A stretch of 35,002 nucleotides of DNA from Spirochaetales bacterium (GCA_012514185.1 JAAZAT010000164.1:1-35002); one strand, 5' to 3'. Shown: positions 7,492-16,463, counted from the stretch's first letter. The notes: generated by a model from the letters alone, not told the origin. Numbers and translations are program-made.

Positions 7492-8806
7492 ATGGGGCGT
7501 AGTATGCCTCACTGAGGTTCAGCCCATCCGCTCTCACTTCCTGGTTGGGAAGAAATACTGTGTGCAACACCCGTCCGGATGCATTGAGGAAGGAGATCTC
7601 AAGGTCGTAGACGCCCGCTGGGAGATCGAAGGAACCGACCCAGGCCTCTGCAGGTAAATAATGTGTGGACCGGACATCGGCCCGCTCGGAGACGTCCTGT
7701 GCCACCCGGAAGATGAAGCCCAAGAGCTCCTCGGCCGCCGTCACCTTGTCATCCTGCTGGGCAACAGCATCGTAGATTGCAACGCCGACTGCCTTGGCAA
7801 GGGCTCGCAACACCGCCTTGGTCTTGGCCAGCTCGCTCTTTGTGCGGAAGGTGTCAATGGCAACATCGCTGATGGATTCAATCTTGTGCAGCGTCGTCTC
7901 GGCTTGGGAGCCGGCTTTGACCCTGATACCTTGCACATTTGAGTATCTTCCCACCAACACAGGATAGGCGATTTTTGCCCGGTTGGTCGGGCTTACCCAG
8001 ACATACTCCCATCGTTCCTGCTTTTGGGGAGCTTGACCGCTGAAAGCGACGACATGCAGCCTCGTCTTGCCCTCTGCCGGGGGCTTTTCATCCACAAGAG
8101 GGGGAAGAGGGAAGTTGTACAACTGCGGCTGTGAAGCAAATGCATGCTTGACCTGTTCTGTGGCATAATACGCTGTCGAAGCCTCACCGAGCGACTGGGC
8201 AACCAGTGCTGCAAGATAGTTGGTAAGGGCGCTGGTGGAAAAGGAGGAGGCAACAATGTGGGTATCGACACTTCCCAGTCCCTGCTGTGAAGCGTAGTCT
8301 TGCGCCTGTTTGCTGTATCGTTCGTATTTCTGCTTCAGCAACGCCTGCTTTTCCATGCTGCGGTTGAGCTCCACCAAAGCAGACTCTTCCTGGCCGAGGG
8401 CTATGTAGTTCAAGGCCTTGAACAAGTTCAGGTAGATATCCTCATACTCCTCGCCTTGGTATGCCTTGGTATTGTCGTTTACGATGAAGGAGGCGATATT
8501 GGCAGTGATGCTCTGGGTGTATGCTTCGCGAATCAGCCGCTCTGATTCCGAGAGCAGCTTGTTCGATTCTTGGAAGTTGTTGTTCAAGCGGGAAAGCATG
8601 CCCAGATCGTAGTTGACGATGATCGGCCCCTGGGCTTTCAGGAGAGACGGAGCCTGCATCTGGAGATTTTGATAGGCTTTCTCATAGTTGCCCTGCATGA
8701 CATACGCTTGCGAACTTGAGAGATCAACATAGGAGGAACACCCCGGAAACAGCGAGGAACAAAGCAGAAGCACACAGAGCAGCCTGACTGCAAACATCGT
8801 CCTCAT
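7490..8806 (-). CDS. COG3014-like lipoprotein with TPR-like region
   Basis: A 438-residue lipoprotein. From ATG 8806 the N-terminus reads MRTMFAVRLL, a hydrophobic core, then LFPGC, with Cys23 as probable lipidation site. ATG 8797 (three codons later) is equally possible, with GAAGG about 10 bp upstream; the longer open frame to 8857 would bury the signal peptide. The following 150 residues contain helical repeats resembling TPRs (QGNYEKAYQNL, ALNYIALGQEESALVEL). The C-terminal half is mixed alpha/beta. Layout and neighbours match the COG3014 group, commonly found next to LpoB and LPP20 lipoprotein genes; here it is divergent from them across 190 bp. It probably acts in the outer envelope, but no biochemical role is established. 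Confidence 0.75.
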   Translation of the reverse strand: MRTMFAVRLLCVLLLCSSLFPGCSSYVDLSSSQAYVMQGNYEKAYQNLQMQAPSLLKAQGPIIVNYDLGMLSRLNNNFQESNKLLSESERLIREAYTQSITANIASFIVNDNTKAYQGEEYEDIYLNLFKALNYIALGQEESALVELNRSMEKQALLKQKYERYSKQAQDYASQQGLGSVDTHIVASSFSTSALTNYLAALVAQSLGEASTAYYATEQVKHAFASQPQLYNFPLPPLVDEKPPAEGKTRLHVVAFSGQAPQKQERWEYVWVSPTNRAKIAYPVLVGRYSNVQGIRVKAGSQAETTLHKIESISDVAIDTFRTKSELAKTKAVLRALAKAVGVAIYDAVAQQDDKVTAAEELLGFIFRVAQDVSERADVRSTHYLPAEAWVGSFDLPAGVYDLEISFLNASGRVLHTVFLPNQEVRADGLNLSEAYYAP

Positions 8807-8997
8807 ACCTTCTTTGATTCTCCTCGACATGGCCACAATGTAGCATTCCTGCCTCATGCACGCAACAAGACAATGCTCGAAAATCGAGGTATTTGTCTGT
8901 TTAAACCTCTTTCATCCTACACAATAGGCGTCTTATCTGGTACACTGGAAATCAATCGGGGCCCGAATAATGGACATGGAAACAAGGAGAACCTGAA

Positions 8998-9609
8998 ATG
9001 AAACGAACCTTGTATGGGAGCCTGCTCCTTTTAGCGGTGATGCTGCTGTTTGTCTCCTGTCAGTCCGCCGTTTCAGTCAACCGTCTGAACGCCGAGACCG
9101 ACATCGATTTGAGTGGAAACTGGAATGACACCGATATCCGCATCGTCTCTGAAGCCTTGGTTGAGTCGAGTTTCGCCACACCGTGGATCAGCCAATTCCG
9201 CATGAAGCATCCGGGTAAGAATCCGGTGGTGATCGTCGGGACCTTCCTCAATCGCAGCAGCGAACACATCGACACTTCCATCATTGCAAAACGCTATGAG
9301 ATGGCGTTGATCAACTCCGGCAAGGTGGATATGGTTGCCGACCAATCTTTCAGGGCTTCGGTCCGTGATGAACGGGAGGAGCAGCAGTATTTCGCAAGCG
9401 AGGATACTGCAAAGGCCCTTGGCAAGGAGATCGGTGCTGATTACCTGTTGCAAGGAGCGGTTCGAACCAACCTTGACCAGAGCGGCAACCAGACTGTCAG
9501 AACATACTATGTCTCAGCCGAGCTGATCGACATCGAGACCAACCGCAAGGTCTGGGTTGGAGAAGAGACCATCAAAAAGCTCATCAAGCAGAGCAAGTAC
9601 AAGTTCTAG
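8998..9609 (+). CDS. LpoB-like penicillin-binding-protein activator lipoprotein
   Basis: A 203-residue lipoprotein with signal peptide and lipobox FVSC (Cys21). The mature part matches the LpoB/YcfM family: an LSGNWNDTD segment early, a central PVVIVGTFLNRSSEHIDT strand-turn, then ALGKEIGADYLLQGAVRTN and the closing VSAELIDIETNRKVWVGEETIKKLI. In E. coli LpoB reaches from the outer membrane to activate PBP1B; the role here is inferred from family only. AAGGAG lies 8 bp before ATG 8998. Its stop codon overlaps the AGGAGG of the next gene, so it heads a five-gene lipoprotein operon ending at the terminator near 12600. Confidence 0.85.
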   Translation: MKRTLYGSLLLLAVMLLFVSCQSAVSVNRLNAETDIDLSGNWNDTDIRIVSEALVESSFATPWISQFRMKHPGKNPVVIVGTFLNRSSEHIDTSIIAKRYEMALINSGKVDMVADQSFRASVRDEREEQQYFASEDTAKALGKEIGADYLLQGAVRTNLDQSGNQTVRTYYVSAELIDIETNRKVWVGEETIKKLIKQSKYKF

Positions 9610-9617
9610 GAGGACCG

Positions 9618-10643
9618 ATGACCAAACTTGGCAGATGCATGGTCCCTCTTTTCGTGCTCTTCATGCTCGTCTCCTGCACCCAGCTGGGAACAACCGGTTC
9701 GGGCAAGCCTTCGTGGCTCGATCGCGGCTATGATGGAAAATATGATGAGGCAACCTATCTCTGTGCTGTCGGCTCCGGGTCGACCAGGGAGCGGGCTGTC
9801 GATTCGGCACTCTCTTCGCTGTCGCAGATTTTCAATTCCCAGGTACGATCACTGACTGAAGTGATCAGCCTTTCCAGCAGGGAGACTGATGCCGCCGGCA
9901 AAGTCACCTTCGCCGAATCATCGGAGATGATGGACAGCGGCAGTGTAGCTTCACAGACGGAGAACATTATCGGAGCCGAGGTTGTCGGAACCTATATCGA
10001 TGACCTGGGACGCGTATATGTGCGGGTTGCCCTGCATAGGAAGCGTACCGCTGAGCTGTACAAGAACAGGATAGCAGAACTTGCCGCCTCATTGTCGCAG
10101 GCACGAACCAAGAGTGCCTTGGCTTCCGATCCTCTTCGCTCCTACCTTCTGCTGCTGCAGGCAAAGAGCCTTGCCAGGGAGCAACAATCACTCTACGACC
10201 AGCTGCAGGTACTGCTTCAGCAGCCCCAGAGACAGGTCCTCTTGGGCTATGAACGCGAGCTGGCAGCTCTTGCAGAGAACATACAGATCGGTGTCCAGGT
10301 TGTCTCCGATGACGCAAGTACTCCTGTGTTGCAGGCGGCTTTCGAAAGAGGGTTGCAGGATTTCGGATTCAGGATATCCAAGCAGGAAGAGGGGGCCGTT
10401 CTCTTGGTCGTGTATGAGGTAGAGCCGCTGCAGATGGCTGACAGCCCATACCAATATGCAAGGTACTCCCTGTCTGTACAACTCAAGCAGGGAAACGAGA
10501 CGTATGTCTCTTATAAGAAAAGTGAGAGGGAAGCTGCTCTTTCACAAGTTGATGCCGTGGCGAAAGCCCTGCGTTCGGCTGGCACCAGCGGTGTAGAAGA
10601 ATTCTTTAGCCTCATGCTGACAACGCTTGGGGATGAAACGTAG
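9618..10643 (+). CDS. LPP20-family lipoprotein with C-terminal extension
   Basis: A 341-residue lipoprotein; lipobox LVSC, Cys20. Residues about 30-150 follow the LPP20 pattern: PSWLDRGYDGKYDEATYLCAVGSG, a helix with regularly spaced Ala (ERAVDSALSSLSQIF), and GTYIDDLGRVYVRVALHR. A helical segment with LQVLLQQPQ follows at about 165-215, then a beta-rich C-terminal domain of about 120 residues that the smaller paralogues lack. AGGAGG (9608-9613) overlaps the lpoB-like stop, implying translational coupling. It probably sits at the inner face of the outer membrane. Function unknown. Confidence 0.78.
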   Translation: MTKLGRCMVPLFVLFMLVSCTQLGTTGSGKPSWLDRGYDGKYDEATYLCAVGSGSTRERAVDSALSSLSQIFNSQVRSLTEVISLSSRETDAAGKVTFAESSEMMDSGSVASQTENIIGAEVVGTYIDDLGRVYVRVALHRKRTAELYKNRIAELAASLSQARTKSALASDPLRSYLLLLQAKSLAREQQSLYDQLQVLLQQPQRQVLLGYERELAALAENIQIGVQVVSDDASTPVLQAAFERGLQDFGFRISKQEEGAVLLVVYEVEPLQMADSPYQYARYSLSVQLKQGNETYVSYKKSEREAALSQVDAVAKALRSAGTSGVEEFFSLMLTTLGDET

Positions 10644-10656
10644 TGGAGGTTTCACA

Positions 10657-11241
10657 ATGAAAACAAAGTATGCGGTGATCGCACTCGTAGTGTTGGCTCT
10701 CACCTTGACCGGATGTGCATCCGCCAAAGTCAAAGAGGCTCCCGCTCCCGCCCGTCCAGTGGTGATCGGCGCTGAAGGCATTCCCCAGCCGGAGTGGGTG
10801 TACAAGACTGTTTCCACCCAGGACGTCCATTTTGAGACCGGGTACGGGAAGATGAGTGACAAGCAGAATTCCATCAAGCGTGCGACGGTGGAAGCCAAGA
10901 ACAAGATTGCAGCCTGGGTGAGCACTACCGTCAAGGAAGTGGTTGTCACCTATGTAAATGATGCCGGCAGCGGCGACAACCGCCAAGCCCTCGACGCAAT
11001 GGAAGTGATCAGCCAGCAGGTTGCCGAAGCGACGCTCAGCGGTGTCACCACCGAGGAAATCTGGGTTGACGCTGATGGGGCTGTCTGGGTCCTGTGTTCC
11101 ATTCCGATGGCCAACATCGAAAAGAACTTCGAGCCTGCAGCAGAGGCTGTGGCTGAAGCCTTTGTTGAAAGCGATGCCGCAGCTGCTGCCAATGCCAAGA
11201 TGAAGGACGCCTTTGCAAACCTCCTCAAGGGAGCGATGTAA
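10657..11241 (+). CDS. LPP20-family lipoprotein (copy 2)
   Basis: A 194-residue lipoprotein. ATG 10657 is preferred to the in-frame start 30 bp upstream because GGAGG (10645-10649) is 7 bp before it and it places the signal peptide at the terminus; lipobox LTGC, Cys20. A short Ala/Pro linker leads into the LPP20 core: PQPEWV, FETGYGKMSDKQNS, then ATVEAKNKIAAWV. It is clearly paralogous to the gene at 12017-12577: both share a helix followed by WVDADGAVWVLCSIP or YTAADGTVWVLASYP. The C-terminus is Ala-rich helix. Only 13 bp separate it from the preceding gene. Confidence 0.8.
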   Translation: MKTKYAVIALVVLALTLTGCASAKVKEAPAPARPVVIGAEGIPQPEWVYKTVSTQDVHFETGYGKMSDKQNSIKRATVEAKNKIAAWVSTTVKEVVVTYVNDAGSGDNRQALDAMEVISQQVAEATLSGVTTEEIWVDADGAVWVLCSIPMANIEKNFEPAAEAVAEAFVESDAAAAANAKMKDAFANLLKGAM

Positions 11242-11244
11242 GCA

Positions 11245-12006
11245 TTGAAGGCGGGAAGAAGCCATCTCTTGCTCTCTCTGCTCGTGTTCCTGCTTTTCTC
11301 AGGCTGTGGTACAGTTCCAAAAGAGGAGCGCTTCGATGTGCTCTCCTCCCTGGATATCAGCAGGTACCCAAGCAATGTGTATGTTGGCATTTCCGGTCCC
11401 TACTCCACACAAGAGAGGATGGTTGAAGAGGCCATCCTCTCCGCTGCTAAAAGCATCCTTCTCAACCAAGCTCTTGCATTGGACAGTCGTTTGGTCAGCT
11501 CCTATCACTCAAGTATGGGACTCACCTCGTTTGCCACCGAGGAGGCGGCATACTATGATGACAGGGCTATGGCTGAGACGATCGATGCACTGAAGGCCCT
11601 CTCGATCCAGTTTGATGAGCAGGCTGGAGCTGTGGTGTTGGTTTCTTATCCCGGGCAAGCGGAAGCGAGTCGCATATACCAGACGGTGTATGACGAACAG
11701 GGGCTTCCTACGTGGCTGAAAACATATCCCAAGGTCGATGGGTATCGGTTCGGAGTCGGCTCGGCAAAACGCTACTATTTCCTCAACGACTCGTTGGAAG
11801 CTGCCGACTTTGCAGCCGCTCAGAATCTCTTGGACTTGAAAACCGATCATGCTTTATCGGTTGAAAAGGTTCGCACCGAGGGCGAAGTCATGCAGCGTGA
11901 TCTGTATCAGGCCCAGCGCGGACTCTTGTCCGGTTTCAGCATCCTTGCCCGCTATTATGACAAGGATGCTCAGACCTATTGGAGCTTGGCCTCCTGTTAT
12001 GAATAA
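11245..12006 (+). CDS. LPP20-like lipoprotein with two-part core (copy 3)
   Basis: A 253-residue lipoprotein with lipobox LFSGC (Cys21). The start is TTG 11245, 3 bp after the previous stop; AAGGGAG inside the preceding gene is about 11 bp upstream, and no better start keeps the signal peptide. Two regions recall LPP20: YPSNVYVGISGPYSTQERMVEEA (about 33-55) and YRFGVGSAKRYYFLNDSLEAADFAAAQNLL (about 166-195), so it may be an internal duplication. It belongs to the tight lipoprotein operon; its stop overlaps the AAGGA that serves the next gene. Function unknown. Confidence 0.75.
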   Translation: MKAGRSHLLLSLLVFLLFSGCGTVPKEERFDVLSSLDISRYPSNVYVGISGPYSTQERMVEEAILSAAKSILLNQALALDSRLVSSYHSSMGLTSFATEEAAYYDDRAMAETIDALKALSIQFDEQAGAVVLVSYPGQAEASRIYQTVYDEQGLPTWLKTYPKVDGYRFGVGSAKRYYFLNDSLEAADFAAAQNLLDLKTDHALSVEKVRTEGEVMQRDLYQAQRGLLSGFSILARYYDKDAQTYWSLASCYE

Positions 12007-12016
12007 GGATGTATGT

Positions 12017-12577
12017 ATGAAACGAAGTGTATTTGTAATCCTGTTAGGTGTCTTGGTTCTCGCAGGCTGTGCCACTCCCAAGACCAATCCGGATGGATCG
12101 CCGTACTGGACGACCCACACACCCAAGAGCACCAGGTCGGTGCACTACGAGGTAGGCTCGGCCAAGCAATCGACACCCCAACTCAGCCAGCTTCGGGCGG
12201 AATCGGCGGCCAAGGATGCCATCGGCAGGTGGGCATCGACCAATGTGGATAACGCTCTGGTAACGTTCATCGAGGAATCCGGAGAGGTGTTGAGGACGAA
12301 GCAAATGCTGGAAGTCCTTCAGAACCTGAGCGTCCAGACGGTCAATATCGGCCTCAGGGGTGTTACCTTCGTCGAGCGTTATACCGCAGCCGATGGGACG
12401 GTATGGGTGCTCGCCTCCTATCCGGTCAAGAACCTCAAGGATGCCTACAAGCAGCAGGCTGCCGAGCTGCAGCAGAAAATGGCTCTTGCGCAAGCCCAAG
12501 CCGAAGCACAGGCACTGCAGGCCGAAGCCATGCTTGCTTTCTTGGAAGCGCAACTCGAATCGGGCATCGAAGAATAA
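12017..12577 (+). CDS. LPP20-family lipoprotein with coiled-coil tail (copy 4)
   Basis: A 186-residue lipoprotein, lipobox LAGC, Cys18. AAGGA (12005-12009) overlaps the upstream stop and lies 7 bp before ATG 12017; the longer open frame upstream is a shadow of the previous gene. The LPP20 core includes YWTTHTPKST, YEVGSAKQSTPQLSQLRAE and GTVWVLASYPV. The last 35 residues are Ala/Gln/Glu-rich and should form a coiled coil, possibly for oligomerisation. It is the last gene before the strong terminator at 12599-12628 and a close paralogue of the gene at 10657. Confidence 0.8.
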   Translation: MKRSVFVILLGVLVLAGCATPKTNPDGSPYWTTHTPKSTRSVHYEVGSAKQSTPQLSQLRAESAAKDAIGRWASTNVDNALVTFIEESGEVLRTKQMLEVLQNLSVQTVNIGLRGVTFVERYTAADGTVWVLASYPVKNLKDAYKQQAAELQQKMALAQAQAEAQALQAEAMLAFLEAQLESGIEE

Positions 12578-12598
12578 GCACCAAAGAACGGAAACATC

Positions 12599-12628
12599 GG
12601 CCAGGAGAGTTTTCTTCTGGCCTTTTTT
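12599..12628 (+). terminator. Rho-independent terminator of the lipoprotein operon
   Basis: GGCCAGGAGA pairs with TCTTCTGGCC (12599-12622; one G-U pair) around a four-base loop, followed directly by TTTTTT (12623-12628). It lies 21 bp after the stop of the last LPP20-like gene. Confidence 0.92.
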
Positions 12629-12690
12629 GCAGCCTGCCAGTTGACGTATTGCCTGGATTTTGCCATCTTGAGCAGAGGAGAACCTAGTAA

Positions 12691-13098
12691 ATGAGTAAGC
12701 TATATATCATTCTGCTTATCATCCTTGTTGTGGTCTTGTTTGTATCCTTCAAGAGCCAGCAAGCAAAGACTGCAGCAGGCACTGCTGCTCCCTATAAGAA
12801 AATCACCGCCCAAGAGGCGATGAGTCTCATGCAAACCGGTCAAAAGCTGACCATCGTCGATGTCCGTACTCCTGCTGAATTTACCGCCGGTCACATCCAG
12901 GGAGCGATCAATGTTCCCAATGAGACCATTGGTTCGAGTGCCCCATCCGCTCTTGCTGACCTGGATGCCACCATTCTGGTCTATTGCAGAAGCGGCTCGC
13001 GTAGCGCGCAGGCTGCCAAAAAGCTGTTGGCGATAGGGTATTCGAACGTCATCGATTTCGGCGGGATCATCAATTGGCCGTACGAGGTGGTGCGATAG
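12691..13098 (+). CDS. Membrane-anchored rhodanese-domain protein
   Basis: A 135-residue protein with one N-terminal membrane helix (about 4-20) and a single rhodanese domain (about 37-133). The active-site loop is CRSGSR with Cys99, and the family elements IVDVRTPAEFTAGHIQGAINVP are intact, so persulfide transfer or cyanide sulfurtransferase chemistry is possible. There is no long cytoplasmic segment before the helix, so the domain probably faces the periplasm. GAGGAG lies about 11 bp before the ATG. A perfect -35-like TTGACG at 12641 lacks a convincing -10 partner. Its stop codon overlaps the start of the next gene by one base. Confidence 0.88.
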   Translation: MSKLYIILLIILVVVLFVSFKSQQAKTAAGTAAPYKKITAQEAMSLMQTGQKLTIVDVRTPAEFTAGHIQGAINVPNETIGSSAPSALADLDATILVYCRSGSRSAQAAKKLLAIGYSNVIDFGGIINWPYEVVR

Positions 13099-13718
13099 TG
13101 GGTGATGCACTGTTTCTCAAGCATCCTGAATACCTGACGGTATTGGATGATAAGGGAGCGCTCTACCACGGGGCCGACCAAGAGTGGTTTCCTCTGCTCT
13201 GGCAACGCAAAGCCGGTTGCGGGCCGACAACGGCAAGCAACCTGGTACTGTACAACCGCCGCCAAGCTCGACCGATCGGGAAAACAGACATGGTAAGGTT
13301 GATGGAGGGCATGTGGAACCATATCACTCCTGGCATCATGGGCGTACATCTGGTCAGCCAGTTCACCAAAGGCATCAAGGAGTACCTTGCCCTGCAGTCA
13401 CTTGCCTACAGTGTTGCCAGCCTGCAGGTGGCGAAGGACCGCGTAAGACGGGTACCCTTGCAAGCCATTACAGCCTTTCTCGAACAAGCATTGCGATCGG
13501 ATCAGCCTGTGGCTTTTCTCAACTTGTCTGCGGGAGAGGTGAAAAACCTGGATCCCTGGCACTGGGTAACCATCGTAGGACTGGAACAACGTGATGGAGA
13601 AGCCTTCATCCATGTATACGATGGGGGAACACAGTGGCTTATCAACCTGAAACTGTGGTATGAGACAACGACCAGGTCGGGAGGGTTTGCCTGCCTACAA
13701 CGCGCTGAGAATCTGTGA
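13098..13718 (+). CDS. C39-like cysteine-peptidase-fold protein
   Basis: A 206-residue protein, probably cytoplasmic since no signal peptide is seen. The motif KAGCGPTTASNL (Cys41) is the nucleophile signature of C39-like papain-fold proteins. DPWHWVTIVGLE supplies a likely catalytic His and IHVYDGGTQWLI a likely Asp. I cannot tell peptidase from a non-peptidase relative. The start is GTG 13098, whose G is the last base of the rhodanese stop TAG; GAGGTGG is 7 bp upstream. The longer frame beginning at 13074 lies inside the rhodanese gene. The last 24 bp overlap the convergent GGDEF/HD-GYP gene. Its tight coupling to a rhodanese suggests a shared thiol-related role, unproven. Confidence 0.72.
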   Translation: MGDALFLKHPEYLTVLDDKGALYHGADQEWFPLLWQRKAGCGPTTASNLVLYNRRQARPIGKTDMVRLMEGMWNHITPGIMGVHLVSQFTKGIKEYLALQSLAYSVASLQVAKDRVRRVPLQAITAFLEQALRSDQPVAFLNLSAGEVKNLDPWHWVTIVGLEQRDGEAFIHVYDGGTQWLINLKLWYETTTRSGGFACLQRAENL

Positions 13719-16463
13719 GACCATGGTGGGATCGACTTCAGTTCCTGCCAGACGTTTCAAGACGGTCTGCTTTGTCTCGTCTGATGCCTCTTCCAAACCT
13801 TCGCGCTCCCAGACTTCAGCAAGCCTGAGCACTCGGGAAATGTAGGGTATTTCCTCGCCATGCAAGCCTTTCAAATAACCTGTGCCATCCCACCGCTCGT
13901 GGTGGTGCAACACCAGGGGGGCCAAGTCGATGGTCTCCTCGAAGGTGTTTAAGATACGGAAACCGGAGACTACATGCTCCTGATACTGGCGTTGCATCGT
14001 AGTATCCCTTCCCTTGGCGTTGATCAGCGTTGTATCCAAAACCACCTTGCCTATGTCGTGGTAGTAGCCGGAACGAGTGATGAGACTCAGGTCTTCACTG
14101 CTGACCTCAAGGAGCCTGGCGATGCGCATGGCATGCTGCTGCACCCGCAGCGCATGCTCCCTCTCCTTGGGTGCCTTGGTAAAGAGCATATTGGTGAGCA
14201 CTTCCAATTGCTGGCGCTGTGTCTCGGTGCGCCTGAGCGTCTTTTGGCGGTACATCCGATCCTCTGCGGCATCGTACAAGTCATGGATTCTCTCTTCCTT
14301 GAGCATTTTTGTCGCCCATCCCAACGAAATGCTCCTTCGGCCGGCAAGCACGCCCATGCTGTCCATCCTCTGTTGGATTTGATCGATGATTTCTTGGGCT
14401 GTTTCACTGCCGGTGTTCGGCAGCAACACGACAAACTCGTCCCCGCCGATCCTGCTGATGATGTCCGTGCTTCGGCACGAAGCAGAGAGAACCTTGGCCA
14501 CATCGGTCAGCAACGTATCCCCTGCGGTATGGCCGAAAATGTCATTGGTAAGTTTCAAACCGTTGACGTCTCCGATGATGATGGAGATCGGGAGATTTCG
14601 CTTTATATCGATGGCTACAAGCGCTTCATCGAAATACGCCCGGTTGTACAATCCAGTCAGTTGGTCATGGAAGCTCAGATATTCAATCTTTGCCAGGTTT
14701 GCCTTGCGTTCAGTGTTGTTGGTAAAGGTTACCACGGCTCCGACGACCAGATTATCCTGGATCTGGGGGTAGGAGTAGCACAGTACATCGAAACAAGTCC
14801 CGTCTTTTCGCCAGAACACATCATATTCCATCTCTACGCCGATTCCGGTGACCAAGGTTTGATGGATCGGACAATCCTGCTCATCGATTTTCTTTCCATC
14901 GGCGGTACTGTGGTGGATGAGTGCATGGATGTTTTTACCCAGCAGCTCCTCTTCCCTCTCATACCCCAACAAGGTAAGGCAGCTGATATTGCAAAAGGTG
15001 CACAATCCTTTCTGATCGATTCCGAAAATGCCTTCAGCTGTGGAGTCGAGGATCAAGCGCAGACTCTGTTTGCTTGCTTCAAGTTCCACCTCTTTTTGTT
15101 GCTTGAGCATGGAGGTATGGAGACTTGCGAAGAGCAGTTTGACCTGGTAGCCGTCCTGTTCCGTATACCCTGAAGGACTGTTTGCAAGGAATACAATGCC
15201 TGCAAGCTTCTGATCGACGGCATACCCGATGGTGATCATGGAGGTGAGTGCTTCACCGCCGGGATTGAGAACCTCAGAGAGGGGAGGCTCGATCGATCCT
15301 TGGTTTTGGATGTGGGTGGAATTGTCAGCCAACAGGTTCTGAAAGTAACCGGTGAAGGAAAGCGGGAGCAAGCTGCCCTCTGGTTGCAGGTTTCCATACG
15401 ACGCATGGACACGCAACGGATCTGATGGTCCTTCACAGTGGAGCAAGAGACCGAATGTACTGTTGGTAAGCTCCGATACCCTGTTCAAGGCAAGCTGGAA
15501 TTGGTTTTCCGCCTTCTCTCTGGAGGAGAGTAAGTCCACCAGCAAGGCCGACCTCTTGAGGTTTTGCTGCAACTCCTCTTCCTGCCTGACCTGTTCGGTG
15601 ATGTCCAGAGCAAACGTCCCCAATCCGGGGTTCCCATCGGGAAGCACAAGCGGGAACTTGCTGATCCTGTACATGGAGTTGTCCCAAGCCATATCCTCCA
15701 CCATCCGCCTCTGCTGCGCGATCACAGCTTCATCAAGCTGTTTCAGTTTTACAGAAAAATCAGGATGGACGAGGCTCTCAATCGAGCTGCCCAGGATTTG
15801 ATCGAATCGCTTGCCGACAAACAACTCAAGGGCGGCATTCACGAACATGAGCTCTCCCTGCTCGTCTTGGATATAGCTTATCCGTCGGTCGGCATCAAGG
15901 AAGCTTTGCAGAAGCTTGATGGCATAGTTCTGTTTCTTTTGCTGTTCTTCCAGCCTATGCATCAACCTGACCTGAAGGACAAGGAAGAGGACGATGAACA
16001 GGATGGAGACGATGAGTACGGTAAACAGGGCGATGGAAAGGATCCGGCTTCTTACCAGCTGGTGTTCCTGCCGGGTCCGATCCTGAAGCATGACCAGGTA
16101 GAAATAGGTGTCATTGCTGACCAAGCTCTGCACGGTGACCTGCAATGTGCGTACTTGACCGTCTGTATGAGGAATCGTCAGCGTTTTTCCATGAAGATCG
16201 GCAAGACTTTGGTCTTTCAGGCCGAGCAAGGAGAGAAGAGAACGACCGACCAACCGATCGTGGGGGATGGCGAAGAAGGTGGATGATATGGGATTCGCAT
16301 AGACAATCGATTTGTCCTGTGCATGTACGAGTAGAACCGGTTCGCTCATGTAGTCTATGGCTGCATCGAGGCTTGGCAGGTCCACCGACCAGAGCAAAAG
16401 AGGCGTTGCAAGGAGGATGATCAGGGCGAGGCGGCGCCTGGCACGTTGTTCATGCTTCATCAT
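13695..16463 (-). CDS. PAS-PAS-GAF-PAS-GGDEF-HD-GYP c-di-GMP signalling protein
   Basis: A 922-residue membrane protein with both c-di-GMP synthase and hydrolase modules. From ATG 16463: membrane helix 12-28, extracytoplasmic PAS-like domain about 33-130, second helix about 140-165, PAS about 190-290, GAF-like about 325-455, PAS about 465-585, GGDEF about 590-742, HD-GYP about 755-895. The GGDEF motif is intact (673-677), with an RSTD inhibitory-site motif exactly five residues upstream, implying active, product-inhibited cyclase. The HD domain keeps HDIGK and HHERWDGTGY, but the P of GYP is Leu and the later AD is AE; hydrolase activity is therefore less sure. The start overlaps the upstream EAL gene by 14 bp (ATGATG, 16463 or 16460) with no clear ribosome site, so translation is probably coupled. 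Confidence 0.88.
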   Translation of the reverse strand: MMKHEQRARRRLALIILLATPLLLWSVDLPSLDAAIDYMSEPVLLVHAQDKSIVYANPISSTFFAIPHDRLVGRSLLSLLGLKDQSLADLHGKTLTIPHTDGQVRTLQVTVQSLVSNDTYFYLVMLQDRTRQEHQLVRSRILSIALFTVLIVSILFIVLFLVLQVRLMHRLEEQQKKQNYAIKLLQSFLDADRRISYIQDEQGELMFVNAALELFVGKRFDQILGSSIESLVHPDFSVKLKQLDEAVIAQQRRMVEDMAWDNSMYRISKFPLVLPDGNPGLGTFALDITEQVRQEEELQQNLKRSALLVDLLSSREKAENQFQLALNRVSELTNSTFGLLLHCEGPSDPLRVHASYGNLQPEGSLLPLSFTGYFQNLLADNSTHIQNQGSIEPPLSEVLNPGGEALTSMITIGYAVDQKLAGIVFLANSPSGYTEQDGYQVKLLFASLHTSMLKQQKEVELEASKQSLRLILDSTAEGIFGIDQKGLCTFCNISCLTLLGYEREEELLGKNIHALIHHSTADGKKIDEQDCPIHQTLVTGIGVEMEYDVFWRKDGTCFDVLCYSYPQIQDNLVVGAVVTFTNNTERKANLAKIEYLSFHDQLTGLYNRAYFDEALVAIDIKRNLPISIIIGDVNGLKLTNDIFGHTAGDTLLTDVAKVLSASCRSTDIISRIGGDEFVVLLPNTGSETAQEIIDQIQQRMDSMGVLAGRRSISLGWATKMLKEERIHDLYDAAEDRMYRQKTLRRTETQRQQLEVLTNMLFTKAPKEREHALRVQQHAMRIARLLEVSSEDLSLITRSGYYHDIGKVVLDTTLINAKGRDTTMQRQYQEHVVSGFRILNTFEETIDLAPLVLHHHERWDGTGYLKGLHGEEIPYISRVLRLAEVWEREGLEEASDETKQTVLKRLAGTEVDPTMVSQILSAL

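Noticed and set aside
8858-8997. Promoter boxes for the lipoprotein operon
   Set aside because: Several TACACT- and TACACA-like boxes are present but none has a convincing -35 partner at 16-18 bp; not listed.
13974-15173. 399-codon plus-strand open frame
   Set aside because: Antisense to the GGDEF/HD-GYP gene, which has intact motifs on the other strand.
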